This document shows positions 14,546 through 27,012 of a stretch of 64,000 nt of DNA, piece by piece. Source of the DNA: Spisula solida (lineage: Eukaryota > Mollusca > Bivalvia > Venerida > Mactridae); assembly GCA_947247005.1 (NCBI GenBank), contig OX365949.1, positions 4,040,001-4,104,000 of the forward strand, read 5' to 3'. Each line of letters opens with the position of its first letter. The first letter of the stretch is position 1. The translations under genes were made by a program, and so were the position numbers. The notes under the pieces are model-generated. The model had not been told where the DNA came from, searched no databases, and saw nothing but the letters and a program-made list of their open reading frames with translations.

Positions 14546-17240
14546 ATTTAACATATATTTAACATCGATATTCTTTCATCTAAAAACAAGAAGGTACTTG
14601 TCAATACAGCGACTTTTATTTTCCGTTCTATGAAACTGAGACAGGAAAGACTGTCAATGATCGCTGCTTTGTAATATCTTAATACTGTTAATCACAATTT
14701 TGATTTTGGTTGATATGTATGTTACTTTGACATACATGTATGTACATGTTTATGTGTCTATGTTTACCTAGGCCATAATTATTTCTGATTTATGTAAATG
14801 GCTAAAGGTATGTTTATATACCGATTTGCTTTGAATAAATGGTAAATGGTAATTAGGATAATTTTAAACCGATGATTTAATGTCTGGAATTTATAAGAGA
14901 GTGACAATTACGCCTTCTCGAAGCTTTCACAACCCTACAATTCATCAAAACAACACATGCGAATATCTAGGTTTTGCCATATAGCCGTCTAGGTGCTGCA
15001 TATCTATATCAGTTCTGTCCGCATTATGAACATAATTTGTTTGACATAATAACGTCAAAGGGAAATACGCAGAATTTTCCTTTGAACAGTGCTTTCCGGT
15101 CGTCGTGTATTGTCTACTGGGTATTTTCATCGAATAACTTCTATTCCACAGGTGTTATACATGTATAGTGTTTATTATTATGCGAAAAGGTAATTTATAT
15201 CAGGGAGTTTAGATACGTATTTATAGAACAGGTCCTGTTTATATACACGTTCATATACTTATCAATCATGCGTTTGCTATGAACTGTCAAGAGTTCTAGA
15301 TCTACCACAGGTAAATGTATCATTGAAAAAGAATTTTAAAAAATGAAGAAGTTTTTGGTAAAATTTATACATCTTTTAAACAAAGGGATTCGACCCGATA
15401 AAATATCTTTCACATCTATACTATGAATATCTAAGACAGGGATCCAGTGAGTTTATGACTGGCCCTCATATACCCACCTCAACATTATGTCCAATGTTTA
15501 AACAAACCGAATGCAATCATTTAATTTGTACTGCACACTTCAAGACAATATAATATTATACATAAAACATACAACTTTTATCAATACACGTACACAATGT
15601 CGCCTGTGACGAGCATAAAACCCGGTTTGACGACACAGATCTGCCAAACGGAAACTAGAAAACGGCCTTCGATAAAGAAGAGAAATAATTATTTACGCAC
15701 GATCTCAGGAAATTAGTACGGCGATTTGATAGAGGAACTTATTTGGAGCAACTATTCTTAGCAACTTTTCAACTTCTGTAAAAAAGAATTTCTTTATCAT
15801 TGATACATTTACCTGTGGATCCCACAAGTAGTAGTACTTATCCATTCTAAATATTACATGAACTGATATACTATGTTTCTGCATGGCGTTCAAGGTGGCA
15901 TATAGTATTCAGTATGGAGGGTGGATTTTGGGTAGCCCTTTGTATGCCACAACAGTCAACACATTTTTTATTTTGATATAATAATTGCTTTACGGTGACT
16001 ATACGAGATTAGCATTAGTTGTACGTATGGAGATCAAATTTATAATTATTATAAAATTATAGAATAATACGATGTTTTAACACAACTAACAGTTTTTACA
16101 CATGCACACATAGAGAAACGAAGAAGTGCATGAATTAACGTTAAACCACAATTAATCCAAATAACGACATATAACTCCGAGATAAATTAAACACTGAGAG
16201 TGCTGATGAGAGGCGAACTGGTTGCTGCTACTAAAGCTTAAACCGACTTTACACGTTTAATGTCCGTTTTCTTACTGCCGATCTTGTCTTGAATGTCAAA
16301 ATAGGCATATGTGACTATATAGGCATGTTGGGTATCTGAATAATTGTAAATAGGGGCATATTAATTTATATGTAATACGTGTATGAAATGCGTACATCAA
16401 AAGTGGCTAAAAATAATACTACGCGCCTATTTATCAGATTCTACAGTACCGTCTTGTAATCACTTCCCTCACATCTATAGAAAGGGGCTAGTATATAGCT
16501 ATACCATATGATTGCATAACAATCACGCGAGCCTGGTCTGAAGTTTTTAAAAATAGCTATACAGCCGGGACATTTGATGAACACGTCATTTTCATATTAC
16601 GAAACAAGTCCGATATGGCCTCGGCGGAGTGATATTCTGCAAAAATATCGATTTAACGAACAGATTCATAATAATTGTTGATCTTAGAATAAACAAATGT
16701 TGCTGATTGAATTAAATCAGTTTAAAAATTTGGAGAAACATATGAAGCAGTATTGGGAATGTTGACAGTTTCTGGAACTACTTGAATGCGGATCTACATA
16801 GCAGCCTAAAGGCGGTTCATGTTGTATTAGGAAATGGGCAATGGTAGTAAAGAGAGGCTATCGCCTCTAAAAAATGTAGTACAGCGGCTGCCGTGTCTTG
16901 CTATGTTGTCAAATGCAGAATATTGGCTATTTTATAATCAAATGATGAGTATGCACCTGTGTTTTATCCATAATAAAGCATGCCACTTAACACTCGAGCT
17001 TACGCATATGATAAAACGCGGTAACATTGTATCTAAGTATCTTAATACAAGAGGTAATACTTTTATTAAGAACTTACGGCACTGTGGAACCCGACACACC
17101 TCAAAAAAGTTCTTCCTTAATGAGAATTGAAGAGGGGAGTATTTGAATTCCAGACGGCAGAATGTAAGTTCTTCCAAGTACAAATCATTACAGACACAGA
17201 CTAGGAACGGTCTATGCTTTCACATTCCTTCTTATATAAA
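14546..17240. other. no gene recognised
   Basis: AT-rich sequence. Two overlapping frames on opposite strands near 16.9-17.2 kb (81 and 98 residues) have no recognisable domain, start context or splice sites. No repeat array. Confidence 0.35.
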
Positions 17241-18512
17241 CAAAAACACTTCTACTGTAATATGTGTGAATACGTGTGTGCGATGTGATATAGAATATGC
17301 GTGAATACGTGTGAGGGATGTGTTATAGAATATGTGTGATATGTGCGTGCGATGTGATATAGAATATGCGTGAATACGTGTGAGGGATGTGTTATAGAAT
17401 ATGTGTGATATGTGCGTGTGATGTGATATAGAATATGCGTGAATACGTGTGAGGGATGTGTTATAGAATATGTGTGATATGTGCGTGTGATGTGATATAG
17501 AATATGCGTGAATACGTGTGAGGGATGTGTTATAGAATATGTGTGATATGTGCGTGTGATGTGATATAGAATATGCGTGAATACGTGTGAGGGATGTGTT
17601 ATAGAATATGTGTGATATGTGCGTGTGATGTGATATAGAATATGCGTGGAATGTGCGTGTGATGTGATATAGAATATGCGTGAAACGTGTGTGGGATGTG
17701 ATATAGAATATGTGTGATATTTGCGTGTGATGTGATATAGAATATGCGTGGAACGTGCGTGTGATGTGATATAGAATATGCGTGAATACGTGTGAGGGAT
17801 GTGTTATAGAATATGTGTGATATGTGCGTGTGATGTGATATAGAATATGCGTGGAACGTGCGTGTGATGTGATATAGAATATGCGTGAAACGTGTGTGGG
17901 ATGTGATATAGAATATGCGTGAATACGTGTGAGGGATGTGTTATAGAATATGTGTGATATGTGCGAGTGATGTGATATAGAATATGCGTGAATACGTGTG
18001 AGGGATGTGTTATAGAATATGTGTGATATGTGCGTGTGATGTGATATAGAATATGCGTGGAACGTGCGTGTGATGTGTCATAGAATATGCGTGAAACGTG
18101 TGTGGGATGTTTTATAGAATATGCGTGAATACGTGTGTGGGATGTGATATAGAATATGCGTTAAACGTGCGTGTGGTGTGATATAGAATATGCGCGAATA
18201 CGTGTGTGGGATGTGATATAGAATATGCGTGATTCGTGTGTGGTATGTGATATAGAATATGCATGAAACATCCGTGCGATGTGTCATAGAATATGCGTGA
18301 AACGTGTGTGGCCTGTGTCATAGAATATGCCTGAAACCTGTGTTGAATGTTTCATAGAAGATGCATGAAACGTCCGTGCGATGTGTCATAGAATATGCGT
18401 GAAACGTGTGTGGCCTGTGTCATAGAATATGCCTGAAACCTGTGTTGAATGTTTCATAGAAGATGCACGAAACGTCCGTGCGATATGTCATAGAATATTC
18501 GTGAAACGTGTG
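17241..18512. repeat. satellite-like array, about 35-bp monomer, 69-bp dimer
   Basis: The monomer core is ATATAGAATATGCGTGAA followed by a variable GTGTG(T/A)GGGATGTG part. From about 17300 to 17640 the repeat period is 69 bp, because two diverged monomers alternate (GAATACGTGTGAGGG and GATATGTGCGTG types). Toward 18.5 kb units diverge further (CATAGAATATGC, CCGTGCGATGTG). Reading frames on the minus strand are repeat by-products. Confidence 0.93.
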
Positions 18513-18710
18513 TAATAAATAATAATAATAATAAAGACTTTATTTTACGAGGAAACTCATTTGACAATTAAATTAAATGGCAATCTTCCATGAGATCCTC
18601 AACAATAAACAGTTGAACACGAACACAAGTACATAAAATGAAAAAAGCATAATGGCAATTTGGCCCATATGACGTCCACAATATCATACTTTTATATATA
18701 ATTGGAGAAT
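18513..18710 (-). mobile_element. retroposon 3' fragment inserted in the 35-bp array
   Basis: About 200 bp of unrelated sequence splits the array. Read on the minus strand it ends in AATAAAGTCTTTA followed by a TTATT-rich microsatellite tail. That 3' structure is typical of truncated non-LTR elements or their SINEs. GTGTG lies on both sides (18508-18512 and 18711-18715). It could be a target duplication, but it is also part of the array. With the insert removed the array reads through in register. Confidence 0.6.
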
Positions 18711-19435
18711 GTGTGGGATGTGATATAGAATATGCGTGAATACGTGTGTGGGATGTGATATAGAATATGCATGAATACGTGTGTGGGATGTGATATAGAA
18801 TATGCGTGAATCGTGCGTGTGATGTGATATAGAATATGCGTGAATCGTGCGTGTGATGTGATATAGAATATGCGTGAATCGTGTGTGGGATGTGATATAG
18901 AATATGCGTGAATACGTGTGTGGGATGTGATATAGAATATGCGTGAATCGTGCGTGTGATGTGATATAGAATATGCGTGAAACGTGCGTGTGATGTAATA
19001 TAGAATATGCGTGAATACGTGTGTGGGATGTGATATAGAATATGCGTGAATACGTGTGTGGGATGTGATATAGAATATGCGTGAATACGTGTGTGGAATG
19101 TGATATAGAATATGCGTGAATCGTGCGTGTGATGTGATATAGAATATGCGTGAAACGTGCGTGTGATGTAATATAGAATATGCGTGAATACGTGTGTGGG
19201 ATGTGATATAGAATATGCGTGAATACGTGTGTGGGATGTGATATAGAATATGCGTGAATACGTGTATGGGATGTGATATAGAATATGCGTGAATACGTGT
19301 GTGTGATGTTATATAGAATATGCGTGAATCGTGCGTGGGCTATGTTATAGAATATGCCTGAAACGTGCGTGGGCTATGTTATAGAATATGCATGAAACGT
19401 GCGAGGGCTATGTTATACGAGAATATGCGTGAAAC
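18711..19435. repeat. continuation of the 35-bp satellite-like array
   Basis: Here monomers are more uniform: GTGTGGGATGTGATATAG then AATATGCGTGAATAC, period about 33-35 bp. The array decays after 19330 into CTATGTTATAGAATATGC variants and ends near 19435. Confidence 0.93.
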
Positions 19436-20439
19436 GGACACATCTATGCTTCTGAAGAACATCAAAAGAGAAAGATCTGGTAAGAAACATGTACTTGTAA
19501 GTATAATTGATAATTTCAAAGAACGAGCGCAAGAGGGAAATGTCAGCAGGCGACATACATCGTGAAAACATCGCTGATTACTACAAAATTACGTCACGGA
19601 CAAAATACTAGTAACGCAATTTTAGAAAATTGACATTTTTCTAAAATTTATTGGGTTATAATCTTAAAATTGGTCGCAGAAAAAAACTTACATCTTTCGT
19701 CTATACATGTGCAAACTATCGTTGCGCGAGCAGATTGTAGGGATTTGATAAATAGTCAATGCAACTGTATACTTTCTTTTTGCACACCCTGTAGACGGTG
19801 AACGTAAAGAAGAAGAGAAGAAAAGTATCAGCCTTTTTTCCTGAAAATTAGAAGAAAAAGTCATTTGACCTAACTGATGAAGAGAATGTGTTTTTATCGC
19901 GGAGAGAGTAGTTTTCCAACAGTTTATTTTTCTTATTTTCTCAAAAAAGTCTTTTTGCACTTAAGACCTCGTTGGTCTTATGTGAACGAGGTCTTATGTG
20001 ACAAACTATTGACAGCAAACTTGAGTGAAACGTTATCTTATTACAAGTGGACTTGTTTTTTAAACGAAAAACAACAATGGTTGGCCTGTATGAAATTAAC
20101 AAACCGACTCGACTCCTCTTCTCGCCATTTTGCACCTCTTCTTGCTTCTCGCGTGAATGTAATGAGATTTGTATATAGAAGTGTCATAAGTCATAGTCAA
20201 CTTCATCAACTGTTTTTTTAATTTGCGAATAATAATTTTATTGATATCGCCAACGCATTGTAATTTATATTTGCTAATTGCATGTCATGCGTATGTTTAT
20301 AATGTGATACGATACAAAGCTATAACAGTTTCAATTTATATTAAGAATGAAACTATTAGAACAGTGTTGACGTGAATGACAATGAGCCAATCCGGTAAAT
20401 CCTTAGAGAATGATTCCACCTTATAAACACTTTGAAACA
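19436..20439. other. no gene recognised; contains a small hairpin
   Basis: Unique-looking sequence. A perfect 11-bp inverted repeat, AAGACCTCGTT (19963-19973) and AACGAGGTCTT (19985-19995), can form a short hairpin. A 114-residue frame over 19877-20221 has no family features and overlaps an open frame on the other strand, so I do not call it. Confidence 0.4.
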
Positions 20440-22001
20440 TTATTTTATTGTAAGTAAATCTAGACACTTTCTACCTCTCCTGTCGATTAGTGATTACTTA
20501 GCGCAAAATTACCAATGGCTTTTATCAGGTAATTCCCTCTACATATGCATACCGCTGTGAATGAATGTTTTCCAGAAATAGACGGAAAGTGATGATAGTA
20601 TGATTAGACAATGTAGTGCCTAAAGGGTACTTGAAGGAAAACAACGACTGTATCGAGTCCCTGCTCACATAACCGTATGTATTACAGTTGATAGGGCTTA
20701 ACTAATGGTTTAGTAATACTTTGCAATTACCTCCATATATGGTACATTGCTAATTTAAATTTAATACATGCAATGTGTCGTTCATTGTCGGGGTCAGTAG
20801 ATAGACTTACTTAAAGTATCTTTTTGAAGATAAATATCTAACGTTCTGTGCTCTTCGTGGGTAGCTACCCGCTGTCACCGCGATTCGTTGGATTTGAATA
20901 ATCGGTGCAATACAAAATTAAATTTTAAAGTCGCTTGTCATCTTTAAAATTATCTAAACTTTCCTGGAAACAATGTTCGTCTGATAAAGGCATCCGATGT
21001 CGAAGATGGAGCTCGAACTGTCTCATCTTAGCAGAAGTTCGTTGTGATGTGTCCGGTTGGGGAGATGCTGGCTAATAAAGTCGATTATGTGTCCGCCTGT
21101 CTTGTGTCTTTCATTAAATGAATAGAATCTGGAAGCAAATTGGCATTGGAGTCCCAAAGCATTTCTACTGTGTGTGACGAGTGTTTTGATTTTAGTAGTT
21201 CGTCAGGTTCATATTATAGTTATTGCTCACATCTTAACCTCAAATGCGAACACGCGTAAAATGATATTCGTCTTCTACGTCTAAAATATGGTAAAAGTGA
21301 CAAAACCAATGAAATATATATTAAGACTAAACAGTTCAATCCAACTTACATTTTATAACCATCACATCAATTTTTTAGTGTTTGTTATACTTGCTCGACC
21401 AATCAGCGGGCTTTATTTCCGTCTTTTAATCCCCGAAGAACGTTCTATTTTTCACAAAAATGCGTCATCTAGAAGTTATTTGAAGCCACTGCGCATGTAG
21501 ATCGCGCCTCTTCGTAAAACACGTGCAGGTGAACGGCGTGAGGTTTCAACCATTTAATATGAATGGGTCGTATCGGCAAAATACAATTCCTAATACACAC
21601 ACTTTATTTAATGCTAACTGATGAGATATGGAGTTCTATCAGTGAAATAAAACCTATATCAGTCACTGGTTATCACCTACAATGTGACTGATATAAGCTC
21701 CGCCCCCTCACAGGGACTACTTTAATTTACCAAAATCTCAACACTAAAATGTCTGTAACTTTTTTATTACTGAACGGAAACAGGTCATGTGGGGGTTTTT
21801 ATTCTTAGTTGGACCATTTCCTACAGGTTAGTGTACGATTTAATGCAAAATTCTCAAAAAAGTCGTTTTCACCTATTCACCATAATCCAAGATGGCGGAT
21901 TTTGAAGTGAAAAATATGAATGGAATAACATATTCATACGTAGCCTAACCACAGTGGTAATTTGGCATAAATAGTACCAGTTTTGACACCATATAAGCAT
22001 T

Positions 22002-22175
22002 AAATAAATAGAATATTTGTTTGTTTTGATTGAATATGGTTAATATCTCATCTTGTAGTGATAAAATTTTAATATTTTCACTCGCGCTACGCGCTCTTGA
22101 AAATATTGAATTTTATCACTACACGATGAGATATAAACCATATTCAATCAAAACAAACAAATATCCTCTATTTAT
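22002..22175. repeat. near-perfect 174-bp hairpin (foldback)
   Basis: Arms of about 80 bp meet at a small loop near 22088 (CGCGCTACGCGCTC). Left-arm landmarks TTGTTTGTTTTGATTGAA, TATCTCATC and GTAGTGATAAAATT recur as reverse complement in the right arm with few mismatches. It lies in the part of copy A that has no counterpart in copy B, so it is probably a young insertion or part of one. Confidence 0.85.
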
Positions 22176-22461
22176 TGAAGGACATCCGTTATACATGTAT
22201 AAGATTAAATCGTCCATTTGGCCATAATACGCGCTTTTCTCGCGCAAAATTGTCCAAGTATTGAACAATATAGAGGCACATAAATCACGTGTTTCTTGGG
22301 GATTTACCTATTGTGGGCGGAGGAAACACTAAGTCGGTTTGAGTTTGTGAAACGAGTTCTTAAAGGTTTTGTAACCACAGTCTGCGTTCCTTTAGGTTAA
22401 AATCCTTGAAGAAATCGTTTCACAGTGAATAAAGTACACAAACAGTTAACTAAAATCCCTT

Positions 22462-23565
22462 TCACAATTGTCGTGCGACGGACGTGCGACGGTTCTACGA
22501 TGAAAATTTGAGGAGTATCGTGCGTCCGTCGCACGACGGACTTAAGAAATTTCTTCATCGTGCGACCGTCGTGCGACGGAAAACATAATCGTGGACCCTC
22601 GTCGTAGAGTTTTGGACATGTTCAACGGGTGCGTCGTGCGATGCCCTACGTCATCGCACGACAGACGTGCGATGGACGCCCGACGGACGCACGATTTGTT
22701 TGTGATTGTCAGGTCAAACTAGGTACTTAGAATCACACCACTATCGTGCAATTGACGTACAATGGACGCACGACAGTCTTGTGGACATTCATTATCCTAC
22801 GACAGCCGTGAGTAAATCGCACGACCGTCGTACGACGCTCGTAAACATATATGTCCTTTTTCAAAATTCATACCCTATAGTGCAATTCTAAGATAAAATC
22901 ATATTCTTAGACACGTTTAATTGATTCGTAAATATTTTATGCATTCGTAGCTCAATGGTTAGTTCAAAACCGGATGGAGGCACACACATATATATGCCTG
23001 CCATATTTCAGCAGAATGCTGACTGGCAAATAAAGGCTTAGCTCAGCATTTAGATTTTTTTTGAAAAAGCCATAATTTGAATAAGGAATCAACTGTGGAC
23101 ATCCAAATTATCTCGAAACAAACAAAGCCTAAAATATGCTGCGTTGGACACCAGCGGACCACAAAATGCGTTCTTATAATTATATTGTTTATGCATACAT
23201 GTATTTCAGTTTAATACTAGTATTTAGCAAGTTCCAATTTGCAAATATTTATTATTATTCGAACATTAAGAGTTTGGTTCGACGTTTTGATTAATTATAT
23301 CCAGCTGCTTAAAATTATTTTTTTAAACCAGCTAATAGTTCGACAATGCTATTATCGTACGATGGACGTACGTCGATCGTACGACGGACGTACGTCGATC
23401 GCACGACGGACGTGCGACAACTGTTCATCGTAAGGCTGGCATGCGTCTATTGTTATGTCGCACGACCATCGTACGACCGTCGTACGTCCGTTGTGCGACG
23501 GACGGACGATAGTTCCCAAATATGCATCGTAGAGCCGTCGCACGTCCGTCGTGCGACAATTGTGA
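22462..23565. mobile_element. foldback element with 31-bp TIRs and CGTCGTACGACG-rich ends
   Basis: The termini 22462-22492 and 23535-23565 are reverse complements with two mismatches in 31. Each starts TCACAATTGTCG and continues into CGACGGACGTGCGACGG. Inside, both ends are packed with self-complementary blocks such as CGTACGACGGACGTACGTCG (22640-22840 and 23345-23560), so many alternative hairpins can form. No transposase is visible. The segment is absent from copy B. Sequence past 23565 (GCGTCGTGCGACGAAG near 23625) suggests the true right end could be further out. Confidence 0.7.
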
Positions 23566-24101
23566 CTGCTCCACAAAATTACTCTTTCCAGAAGCAAATC
23601 GGTACATTTCAACATAGATTCGCAAGCGTCGTGCGACGAAGAAATTCCTACGGCAATTATGAAAGGGGTTAAATGTTGCTTTACTGTTCCATAAACATTA
23701 TTATTTAATGATGATGTTTCTAGTGACTATCTGAACGTATTGTGAAATAAATGGGAGCCTGTTGGTTTCTGCGTCATGATATAATATAAATACGTAACAT
23801 AATCGTGTTAGTGTAAAGAGGTGAAATGAGACAGTGCTGCATTCGTGAAAGATGTTTGAGCTCATGAATGTCAGCACGTATTCATATCAATTACTTTATT
23901 CACAACAATACATGTCTATACACGACTAGCGTCAAATGTTTTAATGCAGTGGTAACAATGGCCTTCAGCAATAAATAATGACGTACTTCAGAGAGTTTTC
24001 CAACATTACTACTCTATAAATACATTTATCCATTTAGATTCCTTAGCTTTGATGATCATTTATCACCGCTGTTTAGTTGTTTGGCATGGTGGACATTAAG
24101 C

Positions 24102-25004
24102 TTAAGGAGGTACGAGCTGCCTTGTGCGCATGCGCGAAATTTCAAAATCGTATTAGATAAGAACAAACATGAATTTTAGTTTCAATGATTGCATATGAAT
24201 GTTGATTAATGAAAATAAACAAAATATTATCGCACAAATTAGATATTTTTAACTTTTTATTTTTTGCCTGTATGAAAAAGTGGGTGGGGAACGGCAAAAT
24301 TGTCAATGATATGGGTTCACAATAAGTCCATACATTTGTTCAAATGCATATGCTTATATATAATATGTAGTGCATGGTTTAGTTATAAGAGGTAGCCACA
24401 CTTTGAAATATTTTTAAGAAAAAATTATTTCATTACAATATGCAAATTAGGTTCATTTTATGCAAATTTATTCATAATTAGTGCTTTTTTATGCACAGCT
24501 CCCAAAAAAGGCTGGTGACCCCTATTTTTTATTTGACTAAACTGGTGTTCTATTTGATACTAAACTTAGGGCCAATTTTAAATCATTTTCGATCGTTGGG
24601 TATTTTTGACGTTCATTTGAAATCATTTGAAAATCACACTTTTTAGCAAGTGGGTGGGGTAACTATTTATCATGTTCAAATACTGAATTTGTTCACCGGG
24701 CAGCTGGAATAGTGACTAATGTCAATAGGAATGACCATTGAACACACAAAATATCATGCATTGCTTAAAAGTGGTTTCATACAGTAATAATCATAAAAAG
24801 AACATAATGGTGCCATAAATGCAGGAAATAGATGAAATGACCAAAATACAATGGTAGGTCATTAGAAAGCCATGTATGTCGAAAACGAGCCTGATGACAT
24901 ATCATTTTTATGATTTCAATGTTGTTCTAGAAGACTGTTCTGTCATTTTAAGATGTTTCAAGGAAAATTCGATCGTTAGATAAAAGGTGCGCGTACCTCC
25001 TTAA
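24102..25004. mobile_element. TTAA-target MITE (piggyBac- or Kolobok-type)
   Basis: The inserted sequence 24106-25000 begins GGAGGTACGAGC and ends with the reverse complement GCGCGTACCTCC. It is flanked by TTAA at 24102-24105 and 25001-25004. The paralogous site in copy B near 52785 reads CTTAAGTACC with a single TTAA. This is a directly visible empty site and proves precise insertion with TTAA duplication. TTAA duplication is known for piggyBac and Kolobok elements. The 895-bp body has no transposase, so it is non-autonomous. The short TIR does not let me choose the superfamily. Confidence 0.85.
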
Positions 25005-25724
25005 GTACGATTTGAAACCGTAATTGTCATATCAGATAATCAGTAGTTTGATTAAGCATGCGCATTGTGCACCTCGGTTAATTAAGCACCGAGAAGTTAG
25101 AAATGAGTAAAAAGAAGAGGGATGTGCACAGGGCTAGCCACCCTGTCACGTGACAAGGGCAAGCTACAGAAAGATCGACCAAAGAACAAACCAAATAATA
25201 AAACGTCAATTTCCACGCGGCTTTTAGCAAATGACCAACCAGCAGTGAGTTCGACTATGTAATTGCACAATTTTTTGTGTCACGAAGTACTGAAAGTTTA
25301 TTCAAATCACATATACATGTGTGCAAGTAAGAAACGTACAATTCCGACGACAAATTGAACTTATTCACTATAATAGCTCTTCCATTCTTCGGTTGTTTTA
25401 CACGAATATAAAGCATTATTGATAATGTATAAGTTAGCTTTCCATGAAATATCATCGTTTTAATGCTTTTTCATTCATCCATATAATTATGCATACATAG
25501 GCAACCAAGAACAAGACTGCAAGCACCACTGTGTACAATTGAATATCAGACTGAAACATTGTTTATCTGTTGCAACCGAATAATTCGAGGAAATCAAATA
25601 TGGTTTTTTTAGTTAAAATATTTTTGTGATACGTGCATTTTATGTGGTTTGATGCATTCACATCTGAACCCTCCTGAATTATTCTTGCTTGTTTATTCCA
25701 AGTACATATAAAGATTATTAGATT

Positions 25725-26288
25725 ATATCCTTTCCGCTACCACGATTTTGGGGGGCCATGAGAAATTCATATGGTCCCTATACCCCGTCCCTGAGACACT
25801 ATTGACTTGCAGCACTGATAAAAAATCGATATATCCGGATACTACATACCAGCCCCAAAGTGAAATGACGATGTGACGGTGGCCCTTGCGTGAAAAACTT
25901 CTTTTTTTAGCTTGGTAGGCCTACTTTTGGGCCCTTTAGGGCACTGATCCTGACCCCTTTTTCTAGCCTTATATTCCTTCTATAGAAAAATAAAAACTTT
26001 TTGGCGCTAAATGGTAATGCAATCCCACAGGGAATCGTATCGCAATGGCGGATAGGACTAGTAATTTCAGTTTTGGAAATCTACGTCCAAAGCCCTCTTT
26101 AAAGGGGAACCAGCGGGCCCAAAAACCTGTGCACGACATTGGGCCCGTAATATCCTTTAGTCTGGGATGCCTGTGTACACATGACAGCAAAATTCCCGAA
26201 GTTGGGCCTTTACGTCGAAAACCACGGAAGGCCGAAATGGCCATCCCGGCCAGTCTGCATTAGTACGCTATGGTAGCGGTAAGGATAT
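25725..26288. mobile_element. short DNA element with 18-bp TIR
   Basis: ATATCCTTTCCGCTACCA at 25725-25742 is matched by its reverse complement at 26271-26288 with one mismatch. The segment between is less AT-rich than its surroundings and open on both strands around 26045-26244, with no recognised protein. It is missing from the corresponding place in copy B (near 58250), which supports insertion in copy A. Target duplication not resolved. Confidence 0.7.
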
Positions 26289-26741
26289 ATGATTGTTAGA
26301 GGATGGTGTATGTAGACGATTAATTGACGAGATTGCCTAAAATAGTGTTATCATCTCCACCCATAATGAACTGTATACCACCCACTCATTATCCTGGTTG
26401 ATTCACTATCAAAATCCCCTGTTGCATTAATTACAATATACGGGAATTTACCAATACATATTTAATCGCGATATCACAAATATACCTTACAACCAGCTAT
26501 AACCAGTACAAGATTAAAGTGTTTAGAAGACATGCACCATCACGATTCACTGAAGCATAAGTTATACTCAAATGTATGATAATAATAAAAGTGTAGCATA
26601 AATCACAACAAATAACACAGATCATTAAAACCATTGATATCGGAAATAAGCATGTACAATTGATAATGTGTTAGTGATCACCCCAATTTCAGCAACTACC
26701 AGTCTTAAACAGCCGATGTTATCAAATATCAATCAGCCATA

Positions 26742-26769
26742 TTCTGTTCTTTTTCTGTTCTGTTCTGTT

Positions 26770-26803
<34 letters not shown>

Positions 26804-27012
26804 GGTTCTGGTTCCGGTTCTGTTCCGGTTCTGTTCTGTTTCTGGTTCTGTTCTGGTTCTGTTCTGGTTCTGTTCTGGTTCTGTTCCTGGTTCTGTTCCT
26901 GGTTCTGTTCCTGGTTCTGTTTCTGGTTCTGGTTCCGGTTTTGGTTCCGGTTCTGTTCCGGTTCTGTTCTGTTCTGTTTCTGGTTCTGTTCTGGTTCTGT
27001 TCCTGGTTCTGG
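26742..27012. repeat. (GGTTCT)n / (TTCTG)n microsatellite
   Basis: Pyrimidine-biased blocks of GGTTCT, GTTCTG and GGTTCCGGTTCT over 270 bp. Frames on both strands stay open because of the repeat; they encode low-complexity Phe/Trp/Val/Leu or Gln/Asn/Arg/Thr strings and are not genes. Confidence 0.95.

Larger units (their letters stand above)
20440..26760 (+). repeat. segmental duplication, copy A (partner 51040-59770)
   Basis: Blocks occur in the same order and orientation in both copies: 20450-20760 with 51046-51340, 20830-21080 with 52000-52240, 23690-24080 with 52440-52770, 25000-25240 with 52785-53610, 25330-25470 with 56325-58250, 26370-26570 with 58266-58490, and 26605-26740 with 59200-59760. 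The tightest block is around ATCTAAACTTTCCTGGAAAC. Divergence is substantial but alignment is easy by eye. Copy A-specific insertions are listed separately. No intact gene is evident in the shared blocks. Confidence 0.85.

Noticed and set aside
16199..16216. Hammerhead ribozyme core (CTGATGAG..CGAA)
   Set aside because: Only three bases separate the two core halves, so stem II cannot form, and the third conserved segment is missing.
20829..21080. Conserved block between duplication copies as a coding exon (minus frame with QFELHLRHRMPLS)
   Set aside because: Changes between copies fall at all codon positions, one copy ends at an earlier stop, and no splice pair is convincing. Conservation is explained by the duplication.
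22940..23045. tRNA-like A box (TAGCTCAATGG) as a SINE
   Set aside because: No B box follows at a suitable distance, and there is no second copy in the window.
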